Assembly: GCA_934668605.1 (NCBI GenBank) | Contig: CAKUNY010000013.1 | Span: forward strand, 1-21,898 | DNA: 21,898 bases | Source of the DNA: an uncultured Oscillospiraceae bacterium | GTDB taxonomy: Bacteria; Bacillota; Clostridia; Oscillospirales; Oscillospiraceae | Reading direction: 5' to 3' | In this document: one piece after another, positions 19,972 to 21,898 of the stretch | How positions within the stretch are numbered: position 1 is the first letter of the stretch | Layout of the letters: the number at the start of each line of letters is the position of its first letter | Notes under the pieces: generated by a model | What the model was told of the DNA's origin: nothing | Database searches by the model: none | What the model saw: only the letters and a program-made list of their open reading frames with translations | Made by a program: the position numbers and the translations under genes

Positions 19972-20421
19972 CTACTTTAAATCATTGGTGTCGACAATCA
20001 GGGTAACCGGCCCTGCGTTTTCAGACGTCACCAGCATATCCGCGCCGAACTCGCCGTGCTGCGGGGGAAAGCCCAGCCGTTCGCATTCGGAAAGAAACTG
20101 CTCATAGAGCGGGATGGCGATATCGGGCTTGCCGGCGCCGATGAAGCTCGGCCGTCTTCCGTGGCTCACATCGCCGTAGAGCGTGAACTGGCTCACGACC
20201 AGCACCTCTCCGCCGACATCCGAAAGAGACAGATTCATCTTGTCGTTTTCGTCCCGGAACACGCGGAGCCCCAGAATCTTTTCGGCAAGCTTTTTGCATT
20301 TTTCGGGGGTGTCCTCCGGCGCGACGCCGAGAAGGATCAAAAAGCCCTTCCCGATTTTGCCGTGTACCTCGCCGTCAATCGATACAGACGCGGAATTGAC
20401 CCGCGTGACAACTGCCTTCAT
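19972..20421 (-). CDS. dtd: D-aminoacyl-tRNA deacylase
   Basis: Removes D-amino acids (and Gly from tRNA-Ala) mis-attached to tRNA. The 149-residue homodimeric enzyme carries both signature motifs: SQFTLYGDVSHGRRPSF, where the -SQxT- segment lines the active site, and the cross-subunit NAGPVTLIVDT near the C terminus (normally Gly-x-Pro). The N terminus MKAVVTRVNSASVSIDG is also typical. AAGGTGAT precedes the ATG. It lies 9 bases after relA, the same pairing as in B. subtilis. Confidence 0.96.
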   Translation of the reverse strand: MKAVVTRVNSASVSIDGEVHGKIGKGFLILLGVAPEDTPEKCKKLAEKILGLRVFRDENDKMNLSLSDVGGEVLVVSQFTLYGDVSHGRRPSFIGAGKPDIAIPLYEQFLSECERLGFPPQHGEFGADMLVTSENAGPVTLIVDTNDLK

Positions 20422-20430
20422 AAAATCACC

Positions 20431-21898
20431 TTATCCTTCCGCGCGCCGGACGGCGCTCACACCCGAAATGCCGCGCAGACGCGCCATGACGTTTTGAAGC
20501 TCGGTCAGATTGTGCACCTGGAAGACCAGACTCACCAGCGCCCTTCCGCTTCCGACCGAGCGGGCGGACATCTCATTCATGCGAAGCCGCAGGCTCGTTA
20601 AGATCGTCGCCACGTCCAGCATCAAGCCGTCGCGGTCTGTGGAATCAACCTCCAGCGCGGTCGTAAACGTCGCCTCGGCGCTCTCCGCCCACGTGACCTT
20701 GACCCAGCGGCCGGACTGCGAGGGGTCTGCCGCGCTCTTTGCGTTCGGGCAATCCTTGCGGTGGACGGACACGCCGTAGCCCTTTGTGATGAAGCCGATG
20801 ATATCGTCGCCCGGAACCGGCGTACAGCAGCGGCTGAACTTGATCATGCAAGAGCCGATGTCCTCGACAATGACGCCAGACGCGTCGACGGTGGGCTGCT
20901 GCTTGTTGAGATTCAAAAGCTCCTTCGGGGGTGCCGCCTTGGCTGCCTTCGTCAGCTCATCGCGGATTCTGCCGACGGCCTTGACGGCGGTGAGGCCTCC
21001 GAAGCCGATGGCGGCGTACATATCGTCGAGACAGTCGAAGCTGACCTTCTTCAAGACCATCGGCAGCACGTCCTCCGACTGGATGATCTCGGGGTTCACG
21101 CCGATGCGGCGCAGCTCTGATTCAAAGCTTGCCTTGCCGCGGATGATGTTTTCATCCCGCTTTTCGCGCTTGAACCACTGTTTGATCTTGATGCGCGCCT
21201 GGTTCGACCGGCAGATATTGAGCCAGTCGCGGCTGGGGCCTTTGGCGGATTTCGAGGTCAGGACCTCGACGATATCGCCGTTGTGGAGTACCTGATCGTA
21301 GCTTGCGATGCGGTTATTGACCTTCGCGCCGATCATGGTGTTGCCGACGGCGGAGTGGATCGCGTAGGCAAAGTCAATTGGCGTCGAGCCCGACGGCAGG
21401 CTCATGACCTTGCCCTTGGGCGTAAAGACGAAGACCTCGTCGTCGAACATATCGACCTTTAAAGAGTGGATATAGTCGTCTGCCTCGGTGTCCTGCTGAT
21501 TTTCGAGCAGTCTTCTGACCCACTCGAATTCCTTTTCCGAGCCCTCGCCGACGTTCTGCTTGTACTTCCAGTGCGCCGCGACGCCGTATTCCGCCGTCTG
21601 GTGCATTTCCCAGGTGCGGATCTGTACCTCGAAGGGAATGCCCTGCGAGCCGATGACGGTTGTGTGGAGCGACTGGTACATGTTGGGCTTCGGGGTCGAG
21701 ATATAGTCCTTGAACCGGCCCGGAATGGGGTTAAAGAGGTCGTGGATGTGGCCTAATACATTGTAGCAGTCCGCGATGTTGTCGACGATGACGCGGAAAG
21801 CATATAAGTCGTATAGCTCGTCGATCGTCTTATTCTGCGCGCGCATCTTGCGGTAGATGGAGTACGTGTGCTTGACGCGTCCGTAGATCGAGCCGTGG
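20431..21898 (-). CDS. relA: (p)ppGpp synthetase/hydrolase RelA/SpoT, partial (N terminus outside window)
   Basis: Makes, and in full-length form also degrades, the alarmone (p)ppGpp. About 488 C-terminal residues are present. The frame continues past the right edge, so the ATG at 21846 is internal: residues before it read GRVKHTYSIYRKM, the conserved synthetase start. The synthetase domain has KTIDELYDLYAFRVIV, YQSLHT and PFEVQIRT. A TGS domain (DEVFVFTPKGKVMSLPSGST) follows, then a helical region, a Cys/His motif (KFSRCCTPVPGD, HRKDCPN) and a C-terminal ACT domain. The hydrolase domain would be outside. It is the first visible gene of the long - strand operon; dtd follows by 9 bases. Confidence 0.95.
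   Translation of the reverse strand, partial: HGSIYGRVKHTYSIYRKMRAQNKTIDELYDLYAFRVIVDNIADCYNVLGHIHDLFNPIPGRFKDYISTPKPNMYQSLHTTVIGSQGIPFEVQIRTWEMHQTAEYGVAAHWKYKQNVGEGSEKEFEWVRRLLENQQDTEADDYIHSLKVDMFDDEVFVFTPKGKVMSLPSGSTPIDFAYAIHSAVGNTMIGAKVNNRIASYDQVLHNGDIVEVLTSKSAKGPSRDWLNICRSNQARIKIKQWFKREKRDENIIRGKASFESELRRIGVNPEIIQSEDVLPMVLKKVSFDCLDDMYAAIGFGGLTAVKAVGRIRDELTKAAKAAPPKELLNLNKQQPTVDASGVIVEDIGSCMIKFSRCCTPVPGDDIIGFITKGYGVSVHRKDCPNAKSAADPSQSGRWVKVTWAESAEATFTTALEVDSTDRDGLMLDVATILTSLRLRMNEMSARSVGSGRALVSLVFQVHNLTELQNVMARLRGISGVSAVRRAEG

Noticed and set aside
21310-21846. relA starting at the internal ATG at 21846
   Set aside because: Upstream codons to the window edge continue the conserved synthetase sequence, so the gene is truncated by the window, not short.

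Overview
The window (about 57-60 % G+C by eye) looks like chromosome of an anaerobic, spore-forming Gram-positive bacterium of the Clostridia, probably Oscillospiraceae-like. The pointers are the sporulation genes yabP and yabQ in the classic mazG-rqcP-yabP-yabQ-divIC-yabR block, a radical-SAM HemZ, an SLH-domain S-layer protein, a lipoprotein with a clostridial-type signal peptide and strong Shine-Dalgarno (SD) sequences. The genus assignment is inference.

Region 1 (1-5091, + strand) is nucleoside salvage: deoC, deoD, deoB, cdd, a nucleoside/sugar-binding BMP-family lipoprotein, and rpiB. Together they take up nucleosides, deaminate cytidine, phosphorolyse purine nucleosides, isomerise pentose phosphates and cleave deoxyribose 5-phosphate. 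A terminator-like hairpin sits inside the deo cluster. The lipoprotein and rpiB each have their own promoter.

Region 2 (5092-9950) is the unusual part. A 1036-residue S-layer (SLH) protein gene is flanked by two same-direction copies of a roughly 0.5-kb module. Each module holds a 30-residue holin-like toxin-type peptide, a convergent antisense RNA sharing a bidirectional terminator, and a MITE-like inverted-repeat element. Between the S-layer gene and the second copy lies a third convergent module, coding on the - strand for an unrelated 26-residue peptide. All three have two strong promoters facing each other, peptide stop codons buried in the shared terminator, and an SD sequence that can be locked in a hairpin. 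The sense and antisense RNAs of each module also begin with related leader sequences. I read these as type I toxin-antitoxin-like modules.

Region 3 (9962-11830, - strand) has a phage-tail-fibre-like protein of unknown role, preceded by an attenuator-like hairpin covering its SD, and an SDR-family oxidoreductase, then two hairpins.

Region 4 (11836-21898, - strand) is a long, tightly packed housekeeping and sporulation cluster, in transcription order: relA (partial at the window edge), dtd, a metallo-beta-lactamase-fold hydrolase, hemZ, an MTA/SAH-deaminase-type amidohydrolase, a YabM/SpoVB-type flippase, mazG, hup, rqcP, yabP, yabQ, divIC, yabR. Three junctions are 4-base ATGA overlaps. Internal signals include a terminator after hup, a SigE-like promoter before yabP, and a SigA-like promoter for divIC inside the yabQ reading frame. 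yabQ lacks a stop codon before divIC and runs 227 bases into it.
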